Shown one piece after another: positions 31,118-43,672 of a stretch of DNA of 64,000 nucleotides (position 1 is its first letter; the number at the start of each line of letters is the position of its first letter). The stretch comes from Gymnopilus junonius. Lineage: Eukaryota > Basidiomycota > Agaricomycetes > Agaricales > Galerinaceae. Below the pieces are notes generated by a model. That model made no database searches. It was not told the DNA's origin and worked only from the letters and a program-made list of their open reading frames with translations. A program made the translations under genes and the position numbers. The stretch spans positions 186,001 to 250,000 of the forward strand of contig JADNYJ010000024.1 in assembly GCA_015501075.1 (NCBI GenBank), written 5' to 3'.

Positions 31118-33948
31118 ATGACCTCTCCTTCGCAGCCCTTGAACATCAGGTCTAACAACAGACTCGATGCCGAAGCTCAGTCAGCTTCGTATACGCCTTC
31201 AGTCGGCACCCCAGACCTTCGACAGCTTCGTGCCCAATATGCGGGGACACCACCACCTCCCAATATTCCCCCGAGAGGATCGACACCCGCACCGAGACCT
31301 ACTAATGCTGCCGCGTCGTCCTCCACAACACTCATAACTTCCCCATTATCCGCAACCTCACCGTACCAGCCCGTTGGTGGACTCACAGCTACCCGACAAG
31401 CTGTGGGACTCAATTTCAGCTCTTCTACCCCACCGGGGTCTGCAAAAGTCGACCTCAACGACCTGCCTCCAGAAGAGAAAGCCAAAGTAATTGAACGTCA
31501 TCTGGTTTCCAATGAACAGAGGACCAAGACCGGTCTAGCTGAATCAACCAAGTCGGCTGCAGAGTCCCTGCTTGATGTTCCGACTGGTTCTGACGGTGAC
31601 GCGACCCGTTCGAGGCGCTCGTCCGCTACTGGTACCCCGCAGCGTACGGCCAGAGAGGATTCGGAACCATTTCCTATACCCTACCACGCGCCTGGCGCGG
31701 ACGTGACGTGAGCATTACGTTTACTTTATTCTCGGAACTAGAACTCAAATGGTCTTCAAAGGCATGAGATCTACAAATGGCATACAGACCAACGTAGGCA
31801 AGCTACTAGAGTTCGTTCAGCCTCGTTTGCCGGACCTAGCCAGCCTCCACATCCTGCATTTCAGCATATCCACGAGCCAGGAGGCTTCCGCCGCAATTAC
31901 GTACTGCTACGTGCGAACGAGAATGGGGAACAGCCCGAGATTTTGAGCAGCTTCATAGATTTCTTGTACCTTTTTGGTCACTTCGTGAGTATTCACGCGA
32001 TTCCGTACGATTTTATAGAACAAGCCGACTCAAGTTCTCTAGGCAGGTGAAGACCTGGAAGAAGAAGAGGACGAGGATAAAGATGAAGAGCCTACTGGTG
32101 TTCCTGAGGACTTGGCTGTGTCACCTGGGCTCCCTGACGTAAATGAAAGGACTGCCTTGTTACATTCTCCGAGCGCTTCACGCTCCAGATCGAGGAGTAG
32201 ATTCCGAAAGGGTTCCGTTTCAAGACAAGGTACTGCCACGGTGACCCAAGCGGTTCTTATGGTATGTGGTTCGTTGTTCATTAGGAGCTAAACTAACTGT
32301 GCGAAAAGTTGTTGAAATCATTCGTTGGCACTGGTGTCCTGTTCCTAGGAAGAGCGTGCGTACCTCCAGTCTCAATCGTCTTTTTTAACGTCTATTCACT
32401 AAGGGCATTAACAGTTTTTACAACGGCGGTCTTCTTTTTTCTGCTGTCACATTCACGTTCATTGCTTTCATATCATTGTATTCATTCCTCTTATTGGTCA
32501 AGACCAAATTTGTGGTCTCGGGAAGTTTTGGAGGTAAGTTTGATCTACTTCGGAAGTATATTTCTTTTGCTTATATAGTGCTAAGATATCGGCGGCGCGT
32601 TATATGGTCCATGGATGCGCTATCTTATCCTGGGTTCAATTGTCGTCTCTCAGATTGGCTTCGTTGCTGCATATACCATCTTCGTTGCGGAAAACTTGCA
32701 GGCGAGTACGACAATATCCGTACTGGCACCCAACGCTGACAATGTCTTCAGGCTTTTGTTCTAGGTGTGACGAACTGCGTGAAGCTAGTTCCAGTACAAC
32801 ATTTCATCCTGCTAGAGCTAGTAGTCTTCTTGCCGCTGGTCCTTGTTCGCAATTTGGCAAAATTAAGTTCGACGGCTTTAGTGGCTGATGCCTTCATTCT
32901 CGCTGGGTTGATCTACATCTTTGGAAGTGAAATATCGATCATCTCGAACCGAGGGATTGCGGATGTCAAGATGTTCAATCCTAAAGACTTTTCCTTGTTC
33001 GTTGGGACTGCTGTGTTCTCATTCGAGGGTATCGGCTTGGTGAGACGGATATGTTATTATGACCGTCTCTTTTGCTGAAATGGTTCTTAGGTCATCCCTA
33101 TAACGGACGCTATGAGGGAGCCACACAAATTTCCAATGGCCTTGTCTGGCGTTATGATCTTCCTGTTGCGTAAGTCTAGATCATTTACCTTTAGAAACAT
33201 TGATTATTTATTATATGTTGCTTCAATAAGTTCTCTTTGGCGGTGCTGGTATGCTTGCCTACATGACATTCGGATCGGATATCCAAACAGTTGTGCTTGT
33301 TAACTTCGATGCTCATAGCAAGATGGTTCAATCGGTATGCCAACGCGTCCTCCTTAGCAAAATTCAGTTATTAACATATCTAATTCTTCAATAGGTGCAA
33401 TTTCTTTACGCCCTCGCCATTCTTCTGTCCGTACCTCTTCAACTTTTCCCCGCAATCAGGATTTTAGAGAACGGGATTTTCACGCGAAGTGGGAAAGCCA
33501 ATCCACGTGTCAAGTGGCAAAAGAACATGTTCCGATTCGCCACAGTATTCCTCTGTACCGCGATCAGCTGGGTTGGAGCCGCAGACCTAGACAAGTTCGT
33601 GGCGTTTGTGGGGTGCTTTGCCTGGTGCGTCATTTTTCATTTATGCTCATTTTGTGGGTGATGTGCTAATTAATGATGACGGACCCTGCAGTGTGCCACT
33701 TTGTTACGTGTATCCGGCCATGCTTCACTACAAGGCATGTTCGAGAACGCGCATGGACAAGACGAAGGATATCGCGTTGATTATATTTGGTTTGGTTGCT
33801 GCTGCGTATACCACAATGCAAACTTTGAAGGTTCGATTTACCTTGCTCTGTCCATTGGATTCTACGATATCTGATGGCTTCCCCCTTGCAGTTGATCCTT
33901 GAGCCCACGCCAGTTGAAGGTTCCCCTTATGGGAGATGCGAATCCTGA
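31118..33948 (+). CDS. Vacuolar amino-acid exporter, Avt3/Avt4 family, 736 aa
   Basis: Twelve exons: 31118-31707, 31762-31984, 32043-32261, 32309-32355, 32415-32533, 32586-32701, 32752-33039, 33091-33169, 33231-33334, 33395-33624, 33692-33830 and 33892-33948; 2211 nt (737 codons). A long Ser/Thr/Pro-rich cytosolic tail leads to the AAAP-family core: LLKSFVGTGVLFLGRAFYNG, FVAAYTIFVAENLQAFV, GTAVFSFEGIGLVIPITDAM and PLQLFPAIRILE, with about 11 membrane segments. Homologues Avt3 and Avt4 in yeast export neutral and basic amino acids from the vacuole. The intron 32702-32751 is GC-AG (CAG|GCGAGT). It starts 324 bp after the GT-B-like gene on the same strand. Confidence 0.92.
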
Positions 33949-34281
33949 AAGGCTTGTGTTTGCGATCTCTTCTTTTTCCCCAAGAGATACCTTTTAGATT
34001 CATGATATACGGCACATCACGCATCTATGCATTGCCTATTTAGACTTGGACGCATTTCCACACCACTATCATAGGTCTTCGCTTGTTTACAGTAATCATT
34101 CATTCATGTGCAATATTACAGGATTCAATACATGCATGCAATAAGGGTGCCCATGGTTGTCGAGCAAGATAAATACAATAAGAATGAAGGGATCCAATGT
34201 GGTGGGCGCAGCAAAAGAATTACGCGACGGTGATAAATATAACGCAAAAAAGGTGGGTGGTCTTGCAATGTCGAAAATCTA
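33949..34281. other. Convergent 3' spacer
   Basis: About 0.33 kb between the stop codons of the Avt-like and AhpC/TSA-like genes. Only UTR-like sequence seen. Confidence 0.6.
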
Positions 34282-37200
34282 TTAAGCCTCTTCGTCGGTG
34301 TCCACGAAAAAGTGGGTGCTTCTTTTCAGGCCAAATCGAATGGGCACATCCACGGCAGATGGCAGGCTGTAAAGGCTGGCAGACTCCGTGGTTGACTTGA
34401 ACGACCTCCTCCACGTAGCCCACGCTTGTCGAGAGGACGATCTTATCACTGGCGCATCCGTGCTCTCTTCTGCATCAGCCAGATCTCCGCTATCTTCCAC
34501 ATCAGACATCGGTTCCCAATAGCTCTCGCCTCTCTTAGGATCATCAGACTTCTCTTGGCCCCGTCTCTCCTCCTTCACCGGCTTGAAAACATTCGACACC
34601 GGTGGCCGCTGCAGCTCTGCAGTTGCGGGTCGCCCTATCAGACCCCTCCGGCGATTTTTCCTCTCCCTCAGCTGCTCTATATTCTGCTCTCTTTCCTCCA
34701 TCCATGTGTCCTCATCCTCCCTAGACATTGTTCCACCAACCATCCCCACGGAGAAGCTTTTTGTATGCCGTCTTGACCCCGCGTTGTAACCTTGTTCTGA
34801 TGGCTTGGATGCTTTAGAGCTTGGTGTCCGTTTCGGTGGATGTGATCCAGCCCGCTCGATAGACAGGATTATATCGTCTGTAGTCAAGTTTGGGGATGGC
34901 TTTGTACGCCCAACGTCGCCTTGCTGTGGAGCGAGCGCCACGTTTATATCAATGCCAGCCGCAGTCAGCACGTCTCCAATGGGCGCATGGCCTCTTGGAC
35001 TCAGCATTCGATGAGCAAACGAACATTTCAATCTAGAAGTAGTGAGATTCCAATGAGCACGAATGCAAAAGGCATGAGCTCAAATTTCGGACCACGACTC
35101 ACCCAGGACCAAAGATAAATTCGCCGCCCAACTGATCGACGTCACCACCCCTCTCCCAGACAGGCATGCCAACTTTAATAGCGCGCCCAACAACCATGGC
35201 GATCCCGCTCATTACTCCATGTTTCACGTAGCTTCCGGACCTGCAAGCCGTAGATGTGGTCCTAGGTTTGTCTGCAGAAGCCGAAGATAGTGGGTCGACA
35301 GAAGGCCCTTTAGACTCGACATGAGGGTGTCCGTCTCTTTCCATTCCCAATGCCTGATAAATAGCCAGAGATGGATCCGTGTACACTTTAAACGGGAGTC
35401 CAAACATCTGCCTGTATTTTTGAATCATCCCAGGAGCACCATTGCCTATGACCACGAAGCTTACAAGGCGCGATGTCAAGTCGCCTTCACCATCATCACC
35501 ATCGGCCGGCCATGCAAAAAGCATCTCGGGCTTCACGATGGATTTGAGAGATGCCATGTAGTCTTGGCATAGAGGACACCAGAAGTGCCGGATGAACACA
35601 ACGATGGTCCGGGTCTTCTCAAACAACGATCCAAAGGAAACTTGGGACCCGTCCTCGCATGTCACAGGCAAGTAAGCCGCATGTGCAAGCTGTTGCACAG
35701 TCGGTAGCGACCATTCTTTGGGGACAGCGACAGGGGTGGAAGGAGGAACGGGCGGCAGGGCAGGATCGATAAGGACAGTTGGGAATGCAGATATCGACAG
35801 AGCAAAGCCACTCTCGCCATCGCTGCTGCAGTATTCGGATGCATTATGTTTGTGGCGCGCATCGCCTTTTGGGGAAGCGCTTGGCTGACCATTAGCGATT
35901 GTGCCTGGAGGATGCGGAGCGGGCCGAGGCTTGGTATATACCGAAGGGTTACTGGCGAAAGAAGGAGCGGACAGAGAAATGTCCACAATGGAGCTATTCG
36001 AGAGCGAGCGCATACTGGGCTGAATAGGTGACAGCGGTGGAAGTGGGGAGGACAACATTCTGTTTCTATTCCTCGCTTTAATGCTGTCGTTTCCTTCCTT
36101 CGGCTTGAAACTGTTGGGAAGGGGGTTTGTCAACGACCGGAAAACTGGACGACTCTTTTTAATGTCCAGAGGATTTGGCCCGATATCTGAGGCATATCGT
36201 TGCTCACTAATAAAGTGATGATCAACATCGTCTTCCAGGTCATTTGATTTTCTGATGGAAAACAGATTGGGAACGCCGAAGTGCCTTCGGGTATATCTTC
36301 GTCTGTGATTTGCACCCCTTACTAGGTAATTCTCTTGTTCGGCATCTAAAGATATCGATTTCCCAATGACTGCGCCTTGGAAATGAGATGGTCTCTGACC
36401 GTCGTCTGGGTTTGCTTCCGAAGTTAACTTCGTGATCAGAGTCGAGTCGCGACGACGAAGGTTATTTTTGGATTCCCCCAAGATAACCGTTGATTGCACT
36501 GGCAGTGGTGCTGAAATGGACGACTTGGACACCTGACGGAATCCATTTGCACTGGATCTCCCCCCAGTGGTGGTGTTTGCTGTCGCAGATGAGCTCACTT
36601 GGCCACGGCCTTTGTTGATCAGGGAATTGATTTTCCTCGGGAAAAAAATCTTCGCGAAACGATTATGTGATGTTGTAGTATTTGTCGCTGGGGTAGAGAG
36701 GCCGACCGTGCGATCTTGTTTTGAATGGGAATTGAAAGGCTGTTGCAGATCAAGATGAACCCTGTCGGATGCCCTAACACTTAAAGGTGAATCGAAGATG
36801 GCGCCGCCATCGCTCTCTGTGCCACTGACACTGCTGTCTGATAGTTCGGACTGAGCCTGATGTTCACGATTATTTCTCGGTGAGAGCGGATGCTGCTTGG
36901 ATTCGGGCGAGCCGAGGTCTATATGGGTTTGCGACGCCCGTACAGTTGGTATGCGCGGAAACGCCTGTAACGTACCGACAGTATGGAGGCGCGAGTAAGG
37001 TGTATAGTGTCCGGTTTTAGCACCTGAGTTTAGGCTTGGGCTCTTGGAGGATCCTGGAGGCTGAAATGATCCCCAGAAACCGAAATGCTGGGTTCTCGGT
37101 CTATGGAGGTATGAGCGTTACTCGTCGGGGAAGAAAAGCAGGAGTCTGAACGAGCGCGTTCAGTAGGTTATTCAAGGTCTCCTCGCTTCCATACAGGCCT

Positions 37201-37405
37201 GACACCTGTTGCAGAGGCGTATGTATGCGACTGCCTCGCAGGAGCTGGTGGTCCTCTTCCGCAGCACCCATAATGGCGCAAAAGGATCTGTGGGGTCCGG
37301 CGAGGGGTACCTTTCAGAGATATCGATGACTGGGGGAGGTTTCCTAGGGATGCGGTATGCACTGGGTTGCTTGAGATCAAGAGCAAAGGACGAAGCAGAG
37401 GCCAT
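34282..37405 (-). CDS. Large AhpC/TSA-like (peroxiredoxin-like) protein, about 997 aa
   Basis: Three exons: 37405-37122, 37060-35103 and 35032-34282. With one added base in exon 1 the total is 2994 nt (998 codons). The thioredoxin-fold region lies near residues 560-720: RTIVVFIRHFWCPLCQDY carries a CxxC pair, followed by GNGAPGMIQKYRQMFGLPF, VYTDPSLAIYQALGM and GGEFIFGPG. This is the AhpC-TSA_2/PRXL2 arrangement; whether it is a peroxidase is not shown. Long Ser/Pro/Arg-rich disordered regions flank it on both sides, far longer than in animal PRXL2 (about 200 aa). The frame break is at GGG on the minus strand (plus 37267-37269). Adding one base links PFAPLW to GAAEEDHQLLRG and fixes the exon phase. 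Confidence 0.78.
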
Positions 37406-38014
37406 ATGGAACAAAGAACGGAGAAAACACAAAAGAGCGACAGTGGGGAAAGCAAACGAACAGCAACTACAGGAGAATAAGGTGGCAAGCCATTTACATG
37501 TGGGACTAGTTATAAGTTAGGTGTCCGAGCCAAAAGCCTGTCTGTCGTGAGGCTGACTTCCGCTGACACGTGCGGATGCTTCTATTCCTACCAAATGTTC
37601 CCGTTTATGGCTCTTGACCAATACCTACAAGCAGTTGTTACCTTGGAATTTTCCCGTATTCTTGCATCTACCGACACATCATGATGTGCGCCTGACAAGC
37701 CTCAAACAACGTGGCAAAGGACAGCGCTGATGCTGCACCTCTGCATAGTATCGCGAGGGATTATTTTAACTGCTGTCAGTGTCAAAATTGGCCGGCGGAG
37801 TGTGCCTGACAGCACCATCGGCATGGCGTGAAATGGAATAACGCCACCCGACATATTTCTCAGTATGGCAAGTAGTAGCGCTTGCCGCTCGCAATGATGT
37901 CATTGTCTATTTTTGGTCCTTGTTGTACACCCCAACCTTCGTCATTGCCGTCATCTTCTACAGTTCGTCTGCTATAAAGTCACGAAGAAATAATGATTCA
38001 ACTCACTCCAAACC
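37406..38014. promoter_or_regulatory. Divergent promoter region
   Basis: About 0.6 kb between divergent start codons (AhpC/TSA-like to the left, unknown protein to the right). No gene; no motif I can name. Confidence 0.45.
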
Positions 38015-39094
38015 ATGACTTCTACACCTCAGAACATGCCTTCTACCCACGACTCTGGCGCTACGCCAACCGTGGCCCCTTCTACTGCTCCCAAACCTGA
38101 ATTAGCCTCTAATACGAACAACTCCCAATCACCTGCTAATCCTATAAAGTCTGCCTCACAGTCAGCTAATACATCTAAATCTCCGTCCGACTCGACATCC
38201 CAATCAACAGGTTCTCCCCCTCTCGAGTCCTACCCTGAACAAAAGCATGCCGGTAAGGTAGGATACGGCCCAAATTACCACAGTGGTGCGGTACGTTGTG
38301 TACTACGGGATTTGACATTCAAACACTTAACTTCCTCTAATAGACTCTTGAGGATAAGATTGAAGGGTTGAAGGACGAGCTCAAGGGCAAGATTACACAT
38401 AACCTGATCTCGTCAAGCATGGACACGATCTCCTGAGCGGAGAAGAGAGAAAGAAGAAGTTGACAGGCGAGGTAATTCCTATCATCCATACAACCTTTTT
38501 CATGGTTAAAACCTCATCGCAGGACGAGCCTAACCCCTTCGAAAGTGTTGAAAAGACAAGAAGAGGGTCCACCCACATGGCGACGACTCCGCAGGCCAAT
38601 CAAAGGGACAGCCCGTACAAGGGTCTGCTGGCAAAACCACTTCCAAGGATCAGCCGCAGAGCAGGGAACAACAGACATCTAGACATGAGGGTAGTCAGAT
38701 TTCCTCCCAGCATCAGTCTCAGGCCAAGGAACATACCCCTCAGGCATCTGGTCAGTCCGCACTACCACAGGGTGTCCCTTCCAGTTCTCCCTCCGTCACC
38801 TTCGCGGGTCACCGCTCACAGTCGCAGAACCAACCTACCAATGCTTCCTATCAGGCAGCTCCTCCCCCTTCCGCTTCGCAACCTAGCCAGGAGACGACCG
38901 GAGTTCGACCTGAGTTTGCGACGCACGGAGCTCCTAGGGCTAACCCTGCCGGAATGGCTCTCAATCAAGGTTATGTAGAAGGTGCCAAGGAACAGGCTGC
39001 GACAGTTGACCCTACTGGTACTAGTGAGGCTGAAGAGCAGAGAAAGCGCAATGCTTCTGAATTTGCCACGAGGCCGGTCGATGCGCGTCAGTAA
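38015..39094 (+). CDS. Unknown Ser/Gln-rich protein, about 325 aa (two frame breaks)
   Basis: Three exons: 38015-38290, 38344-38471 and 38523-39094. Exons 2 and 3 are each one base short of phase; adding one base at CC 38403-38404 and one at AAAA 38551-38554 gives 978 nt (326 codons). The start is a long Ser/Thr/Asn/Pro-rich disordered stretch with SYPEQKHAGKVGYGPNYH at its end. The middle is a charged helix (TLEDKIEGLKDELKGKI, then DLVKHGHDLLSGEERKKK). The tail is Gln/Ser-rich and ends EEQRKRNASEFATRPVDARQ. It looks like a small soluble, mostly disordered protein. I do not recognise a named family. Confidence 0.68.
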
Positions 39095-39779
39095 GATTCA
39101 TACTCGAAGTCTAAACGACGAAATTATGCCATACAACTGTAGTCATGTTCTTGATAAATTGTGCGGTGGATTGTAATACTAGAAGATTTTACTAATGTTG
39201 TCATCGTCGAAACAAATTGAACTATTTTATGTTATCGAATGGTTTTTCACCGAGGAGTCACTTCGTTCTCGCGAAGACGTCGCAAATTCGAAGGCCATCA
39301 AAATACACTAGCATAGACATATCATAACGTCCAATAAATGGCCGACGATCTTTGAATGCGATGTCAAGCCACCCATGGTGGATGGAATTAGATTATTCCC
39401 TAATTTATACGAAGGATCCACAACGCGCCAACCATATCATACGCAACCTCGGTGCGGACCATGCCCAACTCTTCATTAACCATGGCTGTGAGGGGGCTTG
39501 CAGAGGTTGTGCGACGCAGCATGCTTAAAGAGAAAATGGCGTATTTCTGCCCAGATATCAAGAGGTCAGTGTTCAAATGATCCGCATAGATCAAGGGTGC
39601 TCTGCTGTTCTGTCCTCGACGTTATAGTGGCTTCTGCCGCCGAATTGATTATAAAATCGTCAAAGATGAAGGCTAGATCTGTTTGATGTCTTAGGAATAC
39701 AGTATGTGCATACAAAGAACTTGTGTCAATCCGATGAGGGGGACTTGCAAGACGCGAAGAAAGATATACGGGAATACGT
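39095..39779. other. Convergent spacer without a supported gene
   Basis: About 0.69 kb between two stop codons. A 64-codon minus ORF (39400-39594) has reasonable composition but no motif and no splice partner; I do not call it. Confidence 0.5.
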
Positions 39780-40744
39780 TCAAGCCCAGTTGTCGATTAG
39801 AGAGTCACGCATCTCTCCGATCACTGCTGTAGAGTCTTGTCCTTGTAATTCTACGGAATATTAGAAACTGTCTGCAACGAATTAAAAAAAACGTACTGAA
39901 TGCCGCTTCGATGACACTGATTTCTGTCGCTGTCGTCTCCATACCTGTGAAGGCACACCAATCGTTCACAATAAGACCTGCGCCAATAACATCTGAACCA
40001 CGGTTTACTGTGCCAGCCTATAATTTGTAAATAAACATCAAGGGTCTTTCATACAATGAGTCAAGATCACGCACCACCAGAGGTATTTGCAGCAAACTGC
40101 TCAACTCATCTTGGTCCTGGACGCTTGTTAAAGGGTGCACAAGGCCACCCTGGTTTGTGATCGCGCAATAACTGCCCACTAGCACATTGTCGGCGATCGT
40201 CTGTCTGAAGACTTCGACCTTCAGCACGTCGGCGATGATCTCTTCTGTCTCGCGATCAACATCGGGATGCACGAGGGCAACGTAGTCGTTGCAAGCGATA
40301 ACGTTTCCAAGAGCCGATAAGCGCTCTTCTACTCGCTGGATGGCTACAGCGTCGGGTAGTGAATTCCGGAGGTGCTGGAGTTCTTGATCGGTCGTCGATG
40401 AGGGTACGAGGAGACCATGTCGGTTTCCTATCGTTGAAAAGAAGACAGTTAAGCTAGATAAAATAACGAAATCAAGAGAAAAAGGTCACGCACCTGCAGT
40501 TAAACGGCCTATTATCCGCGTTCCGCCAATGCTAGTGTGCACGATGGGAATAACGTCTCCGAGTTCGCTCTCGAATGCCGAGTAAAAGTTGGTGCTGCCT
40601 TGGATTGCAGCCAGGCAGTAGCTATTGGTCAATTTGGCGAAGACGCCGACGTCACTGTGGTTCTCGAACTGGAGACCTATAAGGTTCAATTTTCAGGGCT
40701 GCGATCTATTAAATTAGAGGCCAAGATGACGTACGGGTAGCCAT
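39780..40744 (-). CDS. TIF6: Translation initiation factor 6 (eIF6/Tif6), 245 aa
   Basis: Five exons: 40744-40735 (10 nt), 40676-40494, 40427-40075, 40017-39897 and 39850-39780; 738 nt, 246 codons, exactly the usual eIF6 length of about 245 aa. It reads [20 protein letters not shown], the pentein repeats with [50 protein letters not shown], then [19 protein letters not shown] and a C-terminal [10 protein letters not shown]. eIF6 binds the 60S subunit, blocks joining with 40S and is needed for 60S maturation. The first coding exon is only ten bases. It is divergent from NDUFAF7, with 251 bp between start codons. Confidence 0.96.
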
Positions 40745-40995
40745 TTTTGAGGGGGGAGAGGGTGTAGTTTCGAAGGGTAGGGGTGAAAAGAAAAGGAAAG
40801 GAGACAAAAAGGAAAAGGACCTCTAGGATAGAGGCTTGTTGTAGTTGATGAGAGCAGATTGAGATTACACCTCCATTTATAGCGATTAGATAATTGAGCC
40901 TATTTTTTCATCGTGAGTCACGTTCAGTCACACGAATAGCACTGACGGTTCCGTTGACCGCGCTGACCAGCAAGAACAGACTCACTCCTCTCCTC

Positions 40996-42717
40996 ATGGC
41001 CTCTCTGACTCGCATCTGTCGAAGCCTAGCGTCTCGGACACGTCTGGTTGAAACGCGAATAGCGTCAAATTGTCTTCACATTCGTTTCAATTCTACTACT
41101 GCCCCGGTAAATACGGAAATGCTCCTCCAAAGCACACCAAAATCGAAAAAATAATCCTGGACCACATCAAGGTTTTCATGCCCGTCGACACGCTCCAGTA
41201 ACATCCTAATTGATGCCCAGAAATAGACTACCGGTCCCATTTCATTCGCAACTTACATGCAACTATGTCTTTCGCACCCCACAGATGGATACTACATGAA
41301 CCCTGCGAATAAAGTATTCGGAAGCGGTGGTGACTTTATTACAAGTCCAGAAATCAGTCAAACGTTCGGAGAGGTATGGGTCGCCTAATCATCTTAATGA
41401 AATTGGACAATAATGAACTTGTAGACATAGTTAATTGCTCTATGGCTTTTGCAAGAGTACGAGAAGGCCGGAAAAGGTCATTCATTAAGACTAGTCGAAC
41501 TCGGTCCTGGCAAAGGCACCCTTATGGGCGATGTCCTACGAGTAAGCATCTAACACTGGTATAAACTCTTTCAACGCATCCTGACCTTTTCTAGATTATT
41601 TTAAAGTTTAAACCCGAGAAGCATGTAGATGTGCATCTCGTGGAAACCAGTCCAGCCATGCGCGACCTGCAAAAGACACACCTAGAATCTGGTACACGAC
41701 CAAATGTGCGACTACACTGGCACAATTCAATAGAAGAAATACCCCCAAGTGCGTCAGAATACACGATGCTGTTAGCCCATGAATTTTTCGACGCCTTGCC
41801 AGTTCATATTCTGCAAGTAAGACCCTCGCTATTTCTTACGAAATACGTTCTAATAGGTCTTGTCAGAGACATAAAGAAACAGGCTTCTGGCACGAGGTTC
41901 TCATCGACTCTCAACCCGCCGATGAGTTGGATTCGAATGAATCTGCGACGTCCCAAGCGGAATCTGCTGACACTTCTATTCCCGAATCCACCACCAGTCT
42001 TCGTCGAGTTTTGGCATCAAAACCTTCAAATGTCGGAGCTGTCCTTGGTTTATCATCACCCCGATTTGCACAATTGCCCAACGGGTCGTTCCTAGAAGTC
42101 TCCCCCTCAGCTTTCAAGATTGCACGAAAAGTGGGCGAACTATTGGCTGCAGACGATTCACAAAAAGAAAGTCCGTCCCTGGGGGGATGCGGCCTTATAA
42201 TCGATTACGGAAAAGATGGTGCATATGAAGATTCGCTCCGTGTAAGTCTAGTGCGAACAAAGATTTCTAGGATCAAAAGCTGATTAAGTGCTACCAGGCA
42301 TTCAAAAGGCATGAAATGGTGGACATTTTCAGGGAACCTGGGCTATGTGACATTACGGCGAACGTCGACTTTGCTTTCCTGAAAGAGTCAATGGAAGACC
42401 TCGGTGAGGACTGTTCTTGAGCATGTTCTGGACATCACATTAACAACTCAGTAGTAACTCCGCATGGACCAATATCCCAAGGATCATTCCTGGTACGAAT
42501 GGGACTTCCAATGAGATTGCGCACTTTACTCCAAGCTGCGAAGACAGAGAAGCGGTTGCATGACATTCATGGCGCAGCAATGAGGCTGGTGGATCCGAAA
42601 GGGATGGGCGGACAGTATAAGGTGCTGGGTATCACGAGCGAGAGGCGGAGTGATGCAGATTCTTCGCTTCGTGAAGTTTGGCCGTATGTTAAAGAACCAG
42701 AGAGGGTCGATAAATAG
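40996..42717 (+). CDS. NDUFAF7: NDUFAF7/MidA, complex I assembly methyltransferase (one frame break)
   Basis: Exon 1 (40996-41171) encodes an Arg/Ser-rich mitochondrial presequence. It is one base short: adding one C at CCCC 41102-41105 joins STTAPG to KYGNAPPKHTKIEKIILDHI and restores phase. Later exons carry GPISFATYMQLCLSHPTDGY, GDFITSPEISQTFGE, the SAM-binding loop ELGPGKGTLMGD, HLVETSPAMRDLQ, LAHEFFDALPVHIL and GCGLIIDYGKDG. The C-terminus ends EPERVDK. In animals NDUFAF7 dimethylates an arginine of the 49-kDa subunit NDUFS2 early in complex I assembly, in the matrix. It is convergent with FRA10AC1, 90 bp apart. Confidence 0.92.
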
Positions 42718-42807
42718 ATTTGGCCTCCCGTAGCTAATATTACGGGGTATGCTTCCATTGTGCATGTATCTGAGGCAGATTCTAACAATGTCGACAAGTG
42801 GTCGTTA

Positions 42808-43672
42808 TCAAGTTTCATGGCTTCTGGAATGGAATGAACGCCGTTTTGCGCTCTTGCCATCTTTATGCCGTTGCTGAGGTGATTTTGAACGAGATGTGCG
42901 TCGTTTGTGTGATCTTTCTCTTTCTTCTATAGTCTCCCTCGACCGTTTCTTCTGCCGATGTCTTTCCGCACGATCATTTTCATTTTTGTTCTTCGCGGAC
43001 TTCAAACTCTCTTCCTCTTCCTCCGGATGGTGTGAATCATGCAGCGCCGCAGCCTCTTCCTCTGCCCTCCGCCTTTTTTCCTTTTCCTTATTATGCTTCC
43101 ACATCAGCTTCTCCACGCATCTTCCGCAAAGAATGACTTTAACAAGTGCAGATTTACTCTCGCCATGTTCGACGTAGGTGAAGGGTAGTTCCAAGGTCGT
43201 CAATGCGGGCTTCGCTTCTTCACTTTGAAGGCGCGACGGGAAGTGATGCTCGCAACGGGTATTGCCACAGGTAGTTTCACCTGAGCCGTCTAGAACTTCC
43301 TCTTCTGTTCTCCAACGAAGAGCGAACTGTTGAATAGACCACTGCATTCAGCAAGAGGAATAGTACAACGAAAGAAACCGAATTTACGCACATTACCAGA
43401 CTTGTAGTGCTTCAGGTCGCATACTGCGAATTCACGGTAGAGACTTGTATAATACTTTTCTGCGAGTTTTTCGTCCCAAGTGGCGGGTCTCTCTTCTTCT
43501 TCTCGTAGAAATCTGGAAAAGAACGCAGTCGATTTAGGATCCACTTGGTAATGCGAAAGAAGGGGGATGTTCAGAGAACGAACTTGTGCGATGCCTTGAG
43601 AATCTCGAATTCCGTTATACCAACGGGTTTCGAGGTGGCTTGTGAAGAGCTGGGGTATCTGTATAGAGCCAT
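42808..43672 (-). CDS. FRA10AC1: FRA10AC1 homologue, 242 aa
   Basis: Three exons: 43672-43584, 43512-43392 and 43326-42808; 729 nt (243 codons). The diagnostic block is GITEFEILKASHKFLRE, then AEKYYTSLYREFAVCDLKHY, KSGNFALRWRTEEEV and GETTCGNTRCEHH, with conserved Cys/His that may bind a metal. The C-terminal third is Arg/Lys/Glu/Ser-rich and RS-like (RSKSPQQRHKDGKSAKRR), fitting a nuclear, splicing-associated protein. The human gene is named after a fragile site; its role is linked to the late spliceosome. The start Met at 43672 precedes ALYRYPSSSQATS and gives correct exon phase. Confidence 0.88.

Noticed and set aside
38460..38978. Plus-strand ORF of 172 codons rich in Arg/Pro/Leu
   Set aside because: It is the wrong frame of exon 3 of the gene at 38015 after a single-base break; the other frame has Ser/Gln composition matching the rest of the protein and a proper stop.
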